Position numbers and translations under genes: made by a program. A DNA stretch of 64,000 nucleotides from CAWAND01 sp963727915 (GTDB lineage: Bacteria > Chloroflexota > Anaerolineae > Anaerolineales > E44-bin32): NCBI GenBank assembly GCA_963727915.1, contig CAVSID010000007.1:26683-90682 (forward strand), given 5' to 3'. Below are positions 55,617 through 64,000 of this stretch, one piece after another. How positions within the stretch are numbered: position 1 is the stretch's first letter; every line of letters starts with the position of its first letter. The notes beneath the pieces were generated by a model. It had not been told where the DNA came from. It ran no database searches and saw only the letters and a list, made by a program, of their open reading frames with translations.

Positions 55617-58385
55617 TTGGATTTGGTCTCTAGCACCTTCTCACTTACCCTCATTGTTGGCGCGCTGTTCACTATCCCAATTGGCGTCATGATGTGGAAC
55701 CGGCGCCATGTCAAGGGATCGGCTGCGGCCGCCATTGCCATTTCCGCCAGCGCCGTCTGGATGCTCAGCTATTATGGCGAGCTTCACACCCAAACGATTG
55801 CTCAAGCGGAGTTCTTCGCCAATCTGCAATCGGTCGGCCTGGCTGCCATTCCCCCCGCCTGGCTGGTTTACGTACTCCAGTACGCCCGTGCTGACCATTG
55901 GCTGACCCGCCGCAATCTGATCCTGATTGCGTCTGTCCCGGTCATAACTGTTGTGATGGGTTTCACAAACAACTGGCACCATTTGATATGGGTATCTACG
56001 CAGCTTGTGCAGATCGGCGGCCTCCACCGCCTTTCGACCGTCTACGGGGTGGGATTCTGGGTCTTCGTGGCCATCTCCAATCTTGAAGTCGGTTTGGCGA
56101 CCTATCTCATCATTCAATTGATGTCGCGGGCGCACTCCTTCTACCGCCTGCAGGTTGCAGCCAACCTGGTGGCTGCGATCATTCCCTGGGCCGCCAGCCT
56201 TCACGATCTCCTCCACGTGGGGCCGCTGCCCAATTTCGATATCACCCCGATCGCTTTCGCCATAACCAGCGCTATCTTTGCCTGGAACGTGATTCGCTGG
56301 CGAATGGGAGACCTGCTCCCCATTGCCCGCGGTGTGATTCTGGAAAGCTTGGAGGACGCCCTGCTGGTGGTGGATGAATCGCAGCGTGTGGCAGATATCA
56401 ATAGCGTTGCGTGTGCATTGGCCGGGCGGCGGAGCGAAGCCCTGCTTGGTGAACCTCTTAACAAAGCCTGGCCAGAACTGGCCCAGTACGTCGATGATCC
56501 GACACACAAGGCCACCGCTGATGGCTATTTCATCATCAACTCCGGCCGACAATTCGATGTGCGGGTTTCCCCACTGCGCGATTTTAGCGGCAGCCTGATG
56601 GGGCATGTCTACGCTCTGAGAGATGTTTCCTCTCGCGTAGCAGCCGAGGCGGCCCTGCGCGAAAGTGAGAATCGCTACGCTTTGGCCGCTCAGGGCGCCA
56701 ATGACGGCCTCTGGGACTGGGATCTCGAAGCACCAAAGTGGTTTTTTTCCGCGCGGGCCCGCACAATGTTGGGCCTAGAGGCGGAACAAGCCTACACGGA
56801 CTTCGACGCCGCGTTTGCTCGGGTTCATCCGGATGACCTTCCTTTGCTCAAGGCGGGAATCGATACTCACCTGGAAGGCCGGTCTCCACACCTCGAGCAA
56901 GAGTTCCGCGTGCCACAACCGACGGGAGGACAGCGGTGGATCTTGTGCCGCGGCCTTGCTGTGCGAGGTGCATCCGGGCAACCAACTCGCATTGCCGGCT
57001 CGCTGACGGAAATCACCGACCACAAGGCGGCCGAGGGCCAGCTCCGCTACGCCGCTCTTCACGATAACCTTACAGGCTTGGCCAATCGAGCCTTGCTCAT
57101 GGACCGACTGGATCATGAGCTCCGTCGGACACGGCGTGATCCATCCAAGGCATTTGCCGTGCTGTTCCTTGACCTTGACCGATTCAAACTCGTCAATGAC
57201 AGCCTGGGGCATCTCATTGGGGACCTGCTCCTCAAAGAAGTTTCAGCTCGGCTGTTGAACACGCTGCGAGAAGTGGACACCGTGGCGCGCCTGGGAGGGG
57301 ACGAGTTTGTGGTCATCCTGGAAGGCATTGAGAACGTTGGTGGAGCCAAACGCGCTGCCGAGAGGATCCACGAGGCGCTCTCCGAACCTTTCCACCTGAA
57401 GCAGCACGAGGTCTATACCTCGGCCAGCATCGGAATCGCCGTCGGCGGCCGCACTCACGTCCGTCCCGAGGAAATGTTGCGGGACGCTGACCTGGCCCTG
57501 TACCAGGCAAAAACTCTGGGCGGCGGACGTTTTGCCTTCTTCGACAAGAGAATGCACCAGCGGGCCGTCAGTCAGTTTGAGCTGGAAGTCGAACTGCGCC
57601 GAGCACTGGACATGAAGTCGATGCGCGTGCATTACCAGCCCGTTCTTTCGCTGGCTACCCGGCAAATCGTTGGATTCGAGGCTTTGCTGCGTTGGGAGCA
57701 TCCCACACGCGGCCTGCTGCATCCAGAAGATTTTCTGGGCATTGCCGAAGACACAGGTTTGATCATCCCCATAGGCGATTGGGTGATGGAAACGGCCCTT
57801 AGTCAGCTGCGGGACTGGCAGCAGCAGTTTCCGTCGTTCAGCCATCTAAGCATGAGCATCAACTTCTCTGGGCGCCAGCTGGCGGAGGACAACCTCGTTA
57901 CCCGCGTTCGGGAAGTGCTACAGGCCACTCAAGTCAAACCAGAGAATCTGCACATGGAAATCACGGAAAACATCATGCTCGAAGATGGCGTTATGGCCGC
58001 CCATCGACTCGGCCAACTGCGCAGCCTTGGAGTTAGGGTCCACATCGACGATTTCGGCACCGGTTACAGCTCGCTCAGCGTGCTCCACAATTTCCCGGTG
58101 GACAGCTTGAAGATCGAGCGTTCATTCATCAGCCGACTAGAAAACGGGGGACGAGACGCCAAGATCGTGCAAACGGTCATTTCGCTGGCGCATGCCCTGC
58201 AGCTGGATGTGATCGCCGAAGGTATCGAGACCGAAGATCAATTAATCCGCCTGATGGGGTTGGGATGTTCGTTGGGACAGGGATTCTTGCTGGGCGCGCC
58301 GCAGACTCCCCAGGCCGTGGAGGCTATGCTCACAGCCAACCAGCCACAGCCGCGCAGGCAGCTGCACGGCGTCGAATCCGACTAG
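55617..58385 (+). CDS. 7TM-PAS-PAS-GGDEF-EAL c-di-GMP signalling protein
   Basis: 922 residues from TTG 55617 (AAGG eight bases upstream). The domain order is a HisKA_7TM-like sensor (1-225, seven helices), PAS (about 235-340), PAS with PAC (about 345-470), GGDEF (about 478-642) and EAL (about 655-905). GGDEF is intact at 560-564, so cyclase activity is expected. EAL is intact at 688-690 (FEALLRWEHP), with EITEN and DDFGTGYSS (811-819), so phosphodiesterase activity is also expected. Which activity dominates is unknown. It is likely controlled by the extracellular or membrane sensor. A near-match to the 18-bp palindrome at 55951-55968 falls inside the coding sequence and is treated as chance. 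Confidence 0.94.
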   Translation: MDLVSSTFSLTLIVGALFTIPIGVMMWNRRHVKGSAAAAIAISASAVWMLSYYGELHTQTIAQAEFFANLQSVGLAAIPPAWLVYVLQYARADHWLTRRNLILIASVPVITVVMGFTNNWHHLIWVSTQLVQIGGLHRLSTVYGVGFWVFVAISNLEVGLATYLIIQLMSRAHSFYRLQVAANLVAAIIPWAASLHDLLHVGPLPNFDITPIAFAITSAIFAWNVIRWRMGDLLPIARGVILESLEDALLVVDESQRVADINSVACALAGRRSEALLGEPLNKAWPELAQYVDDPTHKATADGYFIINSGRQFDVRVSPLRDFSGSLMGHVYALRDVSSRVAAEAALRESENRYALAAQGANDGLWDWDLEAPKWFFSARARTMLGLEAEQAYTDFDAAFARVHPDDLPLLKAGIDTHLEGRSPHLEQEFRVPQPTGGQRWILCRGLAVRGASGQPTRIAGSLTEITDHKAAEGQLRYAALHDNLTGLANRALLMDRLDHELRRTRRDPSKAFAVLFLDLDRFKLVNDSLGHLIGDLLLKEVSARLLNTLREVDTVARLGGDEFVVILEGIENVGGAKRAAERIHEALSEPFHLKQHEVYTSASIGIAVGGRTHVRPEEMLRDADLALYQAKTLGGGRFAFFDKRMHQRAVSQFELEVELRRALDMKSMRVHYQPVLSLATRQIVGFEALLRWEHPTRGLLHPEDFLGIAEDTGLIIPIGDWVMETALSQLRDWQQQFPSFSHLSMSINFSGRQLAEDNLVTRVREVLQATQVKPENLHMEITENIMLEDGVMAAHRLGQLRSLGVRVHIDDFGTGYSSLSVLHNFPVDSLKIERSFISRLENGGRDAKIVQTVISLAHALQLDVIAEGIETEDQLIRLMGLGCSLGQGFLLGAPQTPQAVEAMLTANQPQPRRQLHGVESD

Positions 58386-58424
58386 CCTGAACCAATCACC
58401 AAGGACCCGAAGCACACCATAACC

Positions 58425-58450
58425 ACCGGTCGGCGCGGGCCGGTCTTTTC
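58425..58450. terminator. Weak terminator between convergent genes
   Basis: ACCGG and CCGGT arms around a ten-base loop, followed by CTTTTC, between the c-di-GMP gene and the P450 gene. Short stem, low strength. Confidence 0.4.
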
Positions 58451-58469
58451 TCAGGGGACGCTTAGCCCT

Positions 58470-59834
58470 TCAGGCCGCTTGGGCGGAATCCTTGGTCTGG
58501 CGTAAAGCCACCCGCATCATCACCGGATACTTCGGCCGCAGCGTGACCAACGGCTCCGGCGTCAAATCGCTCCCCGACACCAGGTCAAGTCTCACCCTCT
58601 GGACCATGCTCGCCAAGATCAGCTGAGCCTCCTGCATGGCGAAGTGATTGCCGATGCAGATTCGGGGACCGCCACCGAAGGGAATATAAGCATAGCGGGG
58701 CAGGGACGCCTGGTTGGTGTCCGAGAAACGATCAGGATCGAACAGCTCCGGATCGGGGAAGAATTCCGGCTGGCGGTGAACGGCATAGGGGGAAATCAGC
58801 ACGATCGAGTTCGAGTCGAGGTGATAGGGTCCGACATCAACCGGTTCGATCGCCCGCCGGCCGGTAATCCACGCCGGCGGGTACAAGCGCATGGCCTCCT
58901 GGATCACCTGGCGAGTATAGGGTAGATTGGGCAGATCCTGAACCCTGGGTGTTCGCCCGCTCAGCACACGGTCAACTTCGGCCTCTAGCTGCTCCCGAAC
59001 CTTCGGATGCTGATGGAGCAGCACCCATGTCCAAGTCAGGGCCACGGCGGTCGTCTCGTGTCCGGCCAGGAACAGGGTCATGGCTTCATCGCGGACCTGC
59101 TGGTCGTTGAGCCCTGCGCCGTCGTCCGCGTCCCGCGACAAGAGCAGCATAGACAGCAGATCTCCACGGTCCTCGCCTGAGGATCGTCGCGCCTGGATAA
59201 TCGCCGACAGGATGGCATCCAGATCAGCTATGGCGGCCTTGTTCCGGCGGTTGTCGGCCGTCGGCAACCAGGTGGGCGTGGTCAGAAGCCGGCTGAACTG
59301 CTGATTGCCGTGCTCCTGGCTTACGGTCACCGCCCGCCCTACTCGCTCGGAAAGGTCTCCTTCCATGTCAGCATCGAACAGGGTCTTTCCGACGATTCCC
59401 AAAGTGAGCTTCATCATCTCATCCCGGATGTCATACTCGGCGCCCAGCAGCCATCGGTCCCGCATGGCTTCGGCGTAGCCCGTCATGGTCTCCCCGTATG
59501 CCTCAATTCGGGATGTGTGAAAGGCCGGCTGAACGAGGCGCCGACGCTGCCGCCAGGTATCCCCGTCGCTGACCAGCAGGCCGTCACCAAGAACGTTTCC
59601 CAGGACCTGTTTGATACGCGGGGTCTTGTAGAAACTGGAGGCGTGTTTGATGAGCACATCGTGGACTCGGTCTGGGTGATTGGCCTGGTAGAACCATGTC
59701 CACGCAAATCTCCATCGGACCAGGTCGCCGAATCCGAGCGACCGGACCACCAGGTCAAGAGGGTGTTCCCGAAAGGCATTGAGGTTGCCCAAGAGCCAAT
59801 GATCGTCAGGGACTTTAGGGATAATTGCCGCCAT
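58470..59834 (-). CDS. Cytochrome P450
   Basis: 454 residues from ATG 59834; no strong ribosome binding site. The I-helix motif LAGHETTAVALTW (256-268), ExxR (EAMR, 313-316), the PERF-like region (PELFDPDRF, 362-370) and the heme loop FGGGPRICIGNHFA, with Cys393 as the heme ligand, are all intact. It looks like a soluble class with long-chain fatty-acid or terpene-like preference (CYP102/CYP4-like pattern), but the substrate is unknown. No ferredoxin or reductase gene is next to it, so it needs an external redox partner. It diverges from an SDR gene. Confidence 0.95.
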   Translation of the reverse strand: MAAIIPKVPDDHWLLGNLNAFREHPLDLVVRSLGFGDLVRWRFAWTWFYQANHPDRVHDVLIKHASSFYKTPRIKQVLGNVLGDGLLVSDGDTWRQRRRLVQPAFHTSRIEAYGETMTGYAEAMRDRWLLGAEYDIRDEMMKLTLGIVGKTLFDADMEGDLSERVGRAVTVSQEHGNQQFSRLLTTPTWLPTADNRRNKAAIADLDAILSAIIQARRSSGEDRGDLLSMLLLSRDADDGAGLNDQQVRDEAMTLFLAGHETTAVALTWTWVLLHQHPKVREQLEAEVDRVLSGRTPRVQDLPNLPYTRQVIQEAMRLYPPAWITGRRAIEPVDVGPYHLDSNSIVLISPYAVHRQPEFFPDPELFDPDRFSDTNQASLPRYAYIPFGGGPRICIGNHFAMQEAQLILASMVQRVRLDLVSGSDLTPEPLVTLRPKYPVMMRVALRQTKDSAQAA

Positions 59835-59979
59835 GCTTCGCCACCATCCTATCTCGCCCAGGTCATTCAGCAGTCTAAGATGGCGCGCTGCCGTTGTCCA
59901 GACCCGAACGGTTGATGCCCCGCGGAGGGGAGCTGGACTTTCGGCTCAGTTGGCGGCAAATGAGGGGCTTAATGCGCGC

Positions 59980-60114
59980 CTACGGGCGATGTGGGCGGCG
60001 CCTGGCCCAGGCGTCGGCCACGACCTCAAACAGGATGATCGGAGCCAACAACCAGAATGTAGGGGCTGAGAGGATTCCCGTCAGGTTGTGTGAGATGGCA
60101 GCCAGGCTGGCCAT
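59980..60114 (-). CDS. Possible small membrane protein upstream of P450
   Basis: 44 codons from ATG 60114, with AAAGG six bases upstream. One hydrophobic stretch (about 12-33: TGILSAPTFWLLAPIILFEV) is followed by a basic tail (ARRRPHRP), a plausible single-pass peptide. It lies ahead of P450 on the same strand. There is no homologue evidence, and it could be chance. Confidence 0.35.
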   Translation of the reverse strand: MASLAAISHNLTGILSAPTFWLLAPIILFEVVADAWARRRPHRP

Positions 60115-60292
60115 GTTTGACCTTTGTCGTAGACGGTGAGAGGGGACTTGTCTCCCCATATTCAGACTACCTCATCTCTTGAGTGGTCTGGCTTACAGCC
60201 CCATTACAGACCCGCGCCTCGCCCGCCCGACGCTGTCCTGCCATGATCGCTTGTGGCGGGTAGCGGCCGGGCTCACCGGTGCGCAGTTCAAT

Positions 60293-60310
60293 TTGTGAAG
60301 TTCTTCACAA
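60293..60310. promoter_or_regulatory. Rex/CRP-like palindrome, site 6 (perfect)
   Basis: TTGTGAA-GTTC-TTCACAA lies about 100 bases upstream of the SDR start and about 77 bases from the transcription start predicted by TACAAT at 60367-60372. It could also serve P450 on the other strand. Confidence 0.55.
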
Positions 60311-60410
60311 ACTTTGGCGCAGTGTGGCCCAGCGTCCATCAGGCGGCAGTCAGCGTGAAGGCAGGATACAATTTGACCTGATTGGATCGGTCAAGAGATG
60401 GCGGTGAATT

Positions 60411-61325
60411 GTGACGGTTGAAGAGGGCCGGGCAGGCTCTGCCAGCGAGGCAAGCAGTTCCGAAAAGCACCGTCTGGTCCTGATTACTGGCGGCACCAGC
60501 GGCATCGGATTGGAGCTGGCGGTTGCCATGGCCCGCTTTGATTATCAGCTGATCCTTGTCGGTCATGATCCGGGACATGCCGACCAGGCACGCCGCCGAT
60601 TGAAAGCGGTCGTTCCTCGGGCCAAGGTCGATCTGAGGCTGACTGATCTTAGCCAGCTGGACAAAGTGCGCGCGCTGGCTGCGGACATTGGGGAGCGTCA
60701 TGACCGTCTTGACGTCCTGGTCAACAATTCAGGTGGCATCTTCCTTCGCCGCGCCCTGACCGCCGATGGTCTCGAACGCACCTTCGCCCTCAACCACCTC
60801 AGCCCCTTCCTTCTGACCCACGAACTGCTCGGCCTTCTGCGAAAGGGAGCCGGCTCCCGGATCCTGGTCACAGCATCGGAAGCTCATCGGGGAGCGAGGC
60901 TTCACCTGGATGACCTTCAACTCCGGCACGGGTACAACTTGTGGACAGCCTATGCCCAGTCAAAGCTGGCTAACGTGATGTTCACCTATGAACTGGCCCG
61001 GCGGCTTGCGCCGGAGTCGATCAGTGTCAACTGCTATCATCCCGGTCTGGTGCGAACCAACCTCGCCAAAAACAACCCCCTCATCCGGCCCGCAGTCTGG
61101 TTGGTCTATCGGCTGTTTGGGCGCGACCCAGCCGCAGCCGCCAGAATGGTCCTTCCCCTGGCCACATCAGCCTCGTTTCAGGACCGGTCAGGAAGCTATG
61201 TGATCGAAGGGAAACCCGTCCGATCGTCGACGGCCAGCTATGACGAGACGTCAGCCAGCAAGCTGTGGGAAGCCAGCCAGCGCATGACGGGGATCAAAGA
61301 CGATTGGGGATTTGCCGACGCGTGA
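60411..61325 (+). CDS. Short-chain dehydrogenase/reductase
   Basis: 304 residues from GTG 60411 (a GGCGGTG-like site upstream). The cofactor motif TGGTSGIG is at 26-33, NNSG (105-108) stands for the usual NNAG, and the catalytic Ser156 (ILVTASEAHRG) with Tyr181 and Lys185 (YAQSK) are intact. It resembles the retinol dehydrogenase/WWOX-like branch (length and the C-terminal GFADA tail). NAD(P)-dependent alcohol-ketone interconversion; substrate unknown. A tandem relation with the neighbouring P450 suggests oxidation of the same kind of hydrophobic substrate, but this is only context. Confidence 0.93.
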   Translation: MTVEEGRAGSASEASSSEKHRLVLITGGTSGIGLELAVAMARFDYQLILVGHDPGHADQARRRLKAVVPRAKVDLRLTDLSQLDKVRALAADIGERHDRLDVLVNNSGGIFLRRALTADGLERTFALNHLSPFLLTHELLGLLRKGAGSRILVTASEAHRGARLHLDDLQLRHGYNLWTAYAQSKLANVMFTYELARRLAPESISVNCYHPGLVRTNLAKNNPLIRPAVWLVYRLFGRDPAAAARMVLPLATSASFQDRSGSYVIEGKPVRSSTASYDETSASKLWEASQRMTGIKDDWGFADA

Positions 61326-61329
61326 TGGG

Positions 61330-63204
61330 CTAGTCCGCCGAGGCCGGCTGGCGTCGCTCGCGACTCGGGGTCATGATTTCGTTCCCAAGATGACGATCCG
61401 TTGAATCCCTGTGCCACTCGTAAGTCTTCCTGTGCAGACGGATGGCGGCGTGGGCCAATTCTTCAAAGAAGAGCTCGACCATCAAGCGCAGCAATCCGAC
61501 CGGCCGGAACAGCCAACGCCTCTGGCTCCATGTGGTGAATGTCTCTTGATCGTAAAGCCGATGGCCATTACTCCGGCGGGCTTCGGCCCGCAGTCTGTCC
61601 ATCGCTCGCTGGCGCTGCGGCTCGGGAAGGTCCCGCGCGGCTTCGAGTTGGCGGGTTAGGTGACGCGCCTCAGCAAATCAGCCAGGCTGTCCGTTCGCCT
61701 GCCGATGCCGGCTGCAGCCCCAGAGAGGTCTTCAGGCGGCTCAGGCGATCGATGGCTTCGTAGGTGGTGTCCGCCAGCACATCGGGCGGCATGGCATCCG
61801 ATTCGTAGTTCATGATCTCCGACCACAGTGGGCTTTCGAGCCGCTGCCGGTGCTCTTCCAGGGAGTGGGACCTGCAGGCGGTAGCCAAAGGCCCCAGGAT
61901 CTTCGAAGGCCCGGCTGCCGGGATCGAGAAATGGCGCCAGGGGGGCGATGTAGACCTGGATCCGGCGATCGCCTGAGAAGGTGGCGTAGAGCTGGCGCGA
62001 GTATTCGACAGAGTCCAACGCCGACTTCGGCGATTGGAACGGCAGACCGACCATGAAGAACACGTCCAGCCTTTGGCACCCGTGAAGGAGCGCCGCCCGC
62101 ATGGTGGCTTCAACGCGTTCATTGCTGACCGGGAACTTCCCGTTCAGCCGTCGCAACTCCGGGTCGTGGCTCTCAAGGGTGAGCTCCAGGCTATAGCGGG
62201 GCACCGCCTCGTGCAAGGCTTCAAAGTAGGCCTCGTCGGCGGGGCCAAACAACTCGAAGACCATTTCGTTGTCGATGTGCTGCCGCTTGAGCAGCTCGAG
62301 CAGCCGCCTGGCATAGCGCATCCCCCCCATGCGGATGTCGTGGATCACGAAGATTGGCGCCCGGCTGAAGCGGCGGATGAAATTCACGTCTTGGGCGAGA
62401 CGCTCGGGCGACCGGAAGACAGGCCGTGCCCGCCCACAAATGCGTTGGTAGGCCTCGCGAGAACCCCCACAGATGGCGCAGTTCAGCGTGCAGCCGCGCG
62501 CCGTGAGCAGAGCTGACATCGGGTGCTCCAGCCAGCGGACGTAGGGCATGATGTTGTTCAGGTTCCAGTACTTGAAGACCGACCGCATCGTGTAGCGATA
62601 AGCTGGCAGGTCAGCATCATCGATCGATTCGGGAACGTGAGACAGTGGGTTGACGTGGACATGCCCGACGCCGTCCTTCCAGGTCAGGTTGGGCACATTG
62701 TCCAGCGGCCGCCCCGAGTCGAAGCGCCTCGACCAGCCTCAGCACAGGCAGCTCGGTCGAATCACCCCGGACGACGAAATCGACACAGGGGCGCTGGATG
62801 AGTTCGTCGTGGAAATACGAGGCCGACAGGCCGCCCAGCAGGACCGGCGCGTCCGGATGGTGTTTCTTGATCAGATCGGCCAGCGCCAGCGCCCCCTGGG
62901 CATGAGGCAGCCAATGCAAATCGATCGCCCACAGCCGGGGGTTCTGGCGCCTGATCACGGCTTCGGGATCGTAGTTGGGGTCGCTCAACATCCGATAGGC
63001 GACGTTGATCACCTGGACGTGGTAGCCAGCGTGTTCCAAGCGATCGGCGATGCTGGTGATCCCGATGGGGTACATCTCGAACACGGACGACGAGGGAACC
63101 ACATCGCTGATGGGGCCAAACAGCACCGTCCCCTTGCGGAAGTCGTACACGCTCGGGGCATGCAGGAAGAGCACATCGATTTTGGCGAAATCGAGGAGAG
63201 ACAC
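61330..63204 (-). CDS. B12-binding domain radical SAM protein (several frameshifts)
   Basis: Start GTG 63204 has GGAAGGTGG nine bases upstream; GTG 63231 is an alternative. Slips are near 62690, 61880 and 61660. N-terminal part (63204 to about 62700): IDVLFLHAPSVYDFRKG, then MYPIGITSIADRLEHAGYHV and LLGGLSASYF, a cobalamin-binding Rossmann domain as in BchE-like enzymes. The radical SAM barrel follows, with the TARGCTLNCAICGGS cluster motif (CxxxCxxC) and IFVIHDIRMGG, and a C-terminal helical part ends at TAG 61330 (about 620 residues). The substrate is unknown; such enzymes do methylations, ring closures and oxidations on unreactive carbons. Confidence 0.86.
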
Positions 63205-63412
63205 CGGATTCAGTCCACCTTCCCAAGGCACCGCGCTCGGGCCGCAGATTGCCTGACAGCCTATCCAAACCCATTGTAGGTCGCGGCAGGGTCCGCCGTC
63301 CGGTGACCATCCACCGCTTTCATCACGCCGAATGTCCCCAACCCAAGTTAAGCGCTTTGGCTAAACACCCGCCGGATTGAGCCAAGTGGTCGCCTGGGCA
63401 AAGCCAACCGAA

Positions 63413-63441
63413 AGGACCCCTCACGTTGCACGAGGGGTCCT
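63413..63441 (-). terminator. Terminator of the small secreted-protein gene
   Basis: Stem AGGACCCCTC/GAGGGGTCCT with a nine-base loop, followed on the minus strand by TTCGG. It is 33 bases after the stop of the 106-residue gene. Confidence 0.75.
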
Positions 63442-63473
63442 GGTCGGCAATCCAGCTGGTCGACGAATCGAGA

Positions 63474-63794
63474 CTACGGCTGCCCCGACCAGATGGCGGT
63501 GTAGTCTGTGTCGCCTGGGCTCGAGTGCGGTCCGCCCGGGCTTCCGGCGCCGTCGCCGTTGGTGGCGTGCAGCGGGACCGAGACGTGCGGTCCGCCGACT
63601 GTGTAGTCGCCGTCGGCAATCGGAACCAGCGGCGCCGGATCAGATTGACCGTGCGACATGCCGGCTGCACCGCCCAAGACGGGACAGACAAAGGCCGTGT
63701 CGCTCTTTTCGACGGGGCCTGCGGCGAAGGCCGTGGTGGCCGTCAGTGCCGAAAGCGCGGTCAGCACAAGTGCGATTCGAACGATCTTGGTCAT
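63474..63794 (-). CDS. Small secreted protein, unknown function
   Basis: ATG 63794 has AGGAGG seven bases upstream. The 106-residue product has a signal peptide (hydrophobic 5-22, cleavage near AFA/AGP), one Cys, and a Gly/Ser/Asp/His-rich low-complexity tail with no charged helices. A long 5' in-frame extension to 63980 is unlikely because it lacks a site and overlaps the tRNA promoter. I recognise no family. The strong site and terminator suggest active expression. Confidence 0.8.
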   Translation of the reverse strand: MTKIVRIALVLTALSALTATTAFAAGPVEKSDTAFVCPVLGGAAGMSHGQSDPAPLVPIADGDYTVGGPHVSVPLHATNGDGAGSPGGPHSSPGDTDYTAIWSGQP

Positions 63795-63948
63795 GGCTCT
63801 TCCTCCTGAGTTTAAGTCTTTCCGACGATGACTTGACTCTAGACAACACAGCTTGCCGCCGTCTTGCCAAAGGATTTCCAGAGTATTAAATCGCTCGCAG
63901 GTGCCCGTTGGATGAGCGCGCGCGAGCAGGCCTGGCGCCAAGCGGAGG

Positions 63949-63954
63949 TATAAT
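63949..63954 (+). promoter_or_regulatory. -10 element of the tRNA gene
   Basis: A perfect TATAAT hexamer lies 11 bases upstream of the tRNA 5' end. The -35 region is poor. Confidence 0.65.
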
Positions 63955-63965
63955 GGCCGGCACAC

Positions 63966-64000
63966 GCCCTCGTAGCTCAATGGATAGAGCGCCTGACTTC
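63966..64000 (+). tRNA. tRNA-Arg, 5' half (runs off window)
   Basis: GCCCTCG acceptor strand, TA, D-arm GCTC-AATGGATA-GAGC, then anticodon stem CCTGA and loop CTTC up to the window end. Positions 34-35 are TC, so the anticodon is TC-N: Arg (TCG or TCT) or Gly (TCC). Overall similarity to bacterial tRNA-Arg favours Arg. Confidence 0.85.

Larger units (their letters stand above)
59835..60410. other. Divergent P450/SDR intergenic region
   Basis: 576 bases separate the divergent P450 and SDR genes. It contains a possible 44-codon membrane-peptide frame (59980-60114, minus), palindromic site 6 (60293-60310) and a -10-like TACAAT (60367-60372) for the SDR gene. Other frames here are not supported. 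Confidence 0.5.

Noticed and set aside
55951..55968. Near match to the 18-bp palindrome inside the c-di-GMP gene
   Set aside because: Within coding sequence for TVVMGFTNN; one mismatch and no promoter context, so counted as chance.

Overview
The window is high-GC, gene-dense bacterial chromosome. It most resembles a member of the Chloroflexota, probably an Anaerolineae-type lineage. This is inferred from style rather than from a marker gene: lipoproteins and secreted proteins carry Thr/Pro-rich linkers, WD40 and twin-domain lipoproteins occur, a membrane-anchored FHA protein sits near a TadZ/CpaE-like ATPase, and MoxR-DUF58-transglutaminase genes are clustered. No rRNA, phage, IS transposase or CRISPR array was seen. 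The sequence behaves like a noisy long-read assembly. At least 35 genes-internal single-base slips split otherwise well-conserved proteins, so many entries below are one gene spread over two or three reading frames. I give the reconstructed gene extent and the approximate slip sites.

Layout. 1-11 kb: a partial LLM-class flavin oxidoreductase, a large lipoprotein with an HEXXH metallopeptidase signature, a CpaE/TadZ-like ATPase, an FHA protein, a twin-domain lipoprotein and a HerA/DUF87-like ATPase. These are separated by unusually long gaps that carry copies of a composite ~500-bp interspersed repeat. 11.7-16.1 kb: a CUT2-type sugar ABC transporter whose substrate-binding lipoprotein is a near-identical in-frame tandem duplication, followed by a perfect 17-bp hairpin, a single-domain ATPase and a permease. 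16.2-18.4 kb: three exported proteins, one with a CAP domain. 18.5-25.7 kb: an MFS gene, then an ATGA-coupled minus-strand operon (MFS, MoxR ATPase, DUF58, transglutaminase). 25.8-29.8 kb: a sulfur carrier protein, a TtuA-type tRNA thiolase and two geranylgeranyl-reductase-like flavoproteins, all translationally coupled. 29.7-32.8 kb: a copper operon (CsoR, CopA, YHS protein).

33-40 kb: thyA-folA (nucleotide and folate metabolism), a DUF72 protein, a TerB-like protein, a LacD-type aldolase, a lauroyl-acyltransferase-like enzyme and a WD40 lipoprotein. 39.6-44 kb: a MarR regulator and a heterodimeric ABC exporter with one degenerate ATPase site. 44-51 kb: a PIG-L deacetylase, a MATE-fold-like protein, two membrane proteins, a DEAD-box-type helicase with a DEGD motif II, and 6-phosphogluconolactonase. 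51-55.5 kb: a second heterodimeric ABC exporter and a Yip1-like membrane protein. 55.6-58.4 kb: a 7TM-PAS-PAS-GGDEF-EAL protein for c-di-GMP turnover. 58.5-64 kb: a cytochrome P450, an SDR, a B12-binding radical SAM protein, a small secreted protein, and the 5' half of a tRNA that runs off the window.

The most unexpected signal is an 18-bp palindrome, TTGTGAA-N4-TTCACAA, which appears six times in intergenic DNA and is perfect in three cases. It matches both Rex and CRP/FNR consensus sites. Three copies lie upstream of genes and three lie between convergent genes, where an operator is not expected.
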